From Planctomicrobium sp051466335 (GTDB lineage: Bacteria > Planctomycetota > Planctomycetia > Planctomycetales > Planctomycetaceae), in contig NZ_CP195793.1 of assembly GCF_051466335.1 (NCBI RefSeq), positions 310,001 to 374,000 on the forward strand: a stretch of 64,000 nucleotides of DNA, read 5' to 3'. The notes beneath the pieces were generated by a model. That model did not search any database. It was not told where the DNA came from and saw nothing but the letters and a program-made list of their open reading frames with translations. Both the position numbers and the translations under genes were made by a program. Within the stretch, counting starts at the first letter, position 1; each line of letters begins with the position of its first letter. This document shows, piece by piece, positions 63,543-64,000 of the stretch.

Positions 63543-64000
63543 ATGGCAGTTTCAAATGTGACTCGCAATTTGCGGGATGGTGAGCTGGTGATCAAAGATG
63601 GCGGAACGAAATCGTTGACCGTGCTGCTCTCACAAGGTGACCTGACCTGGACTCAGCGTCAACAGACGATTGAAATCAAAGATCGCGGGTCGATTGCCAA
63701 AGGTCATATTCGCAAAGGGGACGATGAATCGGTCTCGATCGCGTTTACCGCTCGATGGACTCAACTCGTCGGGAGTGCTGCGAGTTCGAGTGACCCTCTA
63801 CAGCTCTATGAGATGCTGACGTTTCAGGAGGGAGCGGGTATCACCAGCACCTCTGATGCGGGTCTCCAGGAAACTCTGACATTTCAGTTTTTCGTGATCG
63901 ATCCTGCGGGGGTGGCGAGCGAAAAAATCACGTTCTCCAATGTCTACCGCGAAACGCTCACGATGTCGGAAGGGGAAGAATCCAACTTGATTTCGTTCAG
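63543..64000 (+). CDS. Phage major tail tube protein (partial)
   Basis: ATG 63543 with GAAGGTG upstream; at least 152 residues before the window ends. A beta-sandwich pattern (LVIKDGGTKSLTVLLSQGDL; IEIKDRGSIAKGHIRKGDDE; LQETLTFQFFVIDPAGVASE) as in tail tube proteins of siphovirus/contractile type. The 3' end is missing. Confidence 0.7.
   Translation, partial: MAVSNVTRNLRDGELVIKDGGTKSLTVLLSQGDLTWTQRQQTIEIKDRGSIAKGHIRKGDDESVSIAFTARWTQLVGSAASSSDPLQLYEMLTFQEGAGITSTSDAGLQETLTFQFFVIDPAGVASEKITFSNVYRETLTMSEGEESNLISF

Overview
The window comes from a planctomycete chromosome. The evidence is a set of protein families largely restricted to that phylum: four DUF1501 proteins with twin-arginine leaders, two large PSCyt/DUF1549/DUF1553 cytochrome proteins, a PSCyt1-WD40 protein, a small lipoprotein of planctomycete type, and a planctomycete-type tyrosine integrase that has NLR in place of HxxR.

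Layout. 1-1050: the end of one CDS and a decayed gene. 1051-11528: a plus-strand cluster of three DUF1501 genes, a 1559-residue PPC/Ig/DUF1549/DUF1553 protein and a heme/WD40 protein. 12087-17739 (minus): an anchored hypothetical protein and a DUF1501 + PSCyt1-DUF1549-DUF1553 pair. 17947-20186: an intact IS427-like insertion sequence and two broken transposases. 20349-35486: a genomic island bounded by a 40-bp direct repeat that contains the 3' end of a CAT-anticodon tRNA. The island carries a complete type II-C CRISPR-Cas9 system (34-repeat array, cas2, cas1, cas9, tracrRNA), then a replication and integration module (HTH protein, excisionase-like protein, CHC2/Toprim/DUF3987 primase-helicase, TubC-like protein, tyrosine integrase). 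35462-61005: chromosomal genes (tRNA, purL, rhodanese, polysaccharide export lipoprotein, pseudokinase, gyrA, erpA, degenerate AAA/Fis regulator, membrane protein with a spermidine-synthase-like tail, a CsbD/DUF883/holin-like envelope stress cluster, nucleoside symporter, NCS2 permease). 61050-64000: phage head-tail and tail genes that run off the window.

The most interesting locus is 28900-29312. A strong leftward promoter for cas9 (TTGACA, 17 bp, TACAAT) faces a rightward tracrRNA locus. That locus has a terminator-ended short tracrRNA and, 123 nt upstream of its anti-repeat, a solitary degenerate CRISPR repeat in the same orientation. A transcript starting upstream of the solo repeat could fold on itself (repeat with anti-repeat) into a natural single guide. 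The 10 nt just 5' of the solo repeat match perfectly a site just upstream of the -35 box of the cas9 promoter. This is the architecture expected of a self-repressing long tracrRNA, known from the type II-A system of Streptococcus pyogenes, here in an island-borne type II-C system. It is an inference from sequence and has a simpler alternative: an inverted-repeat operator.

Other points: each CRISPR repeat ends in an extended -10-like element, so crRNAs may be transcribed from within the repeats; two spacers (17 and 28) differ at one base; an orphan inverted repeat copy sits outside the island next to a dead transposase; and the first two phage genes are joined by an in-phase A AAT TTC slippery heptamer, as in tail-assembly chaperones made by -1 frameshifting.
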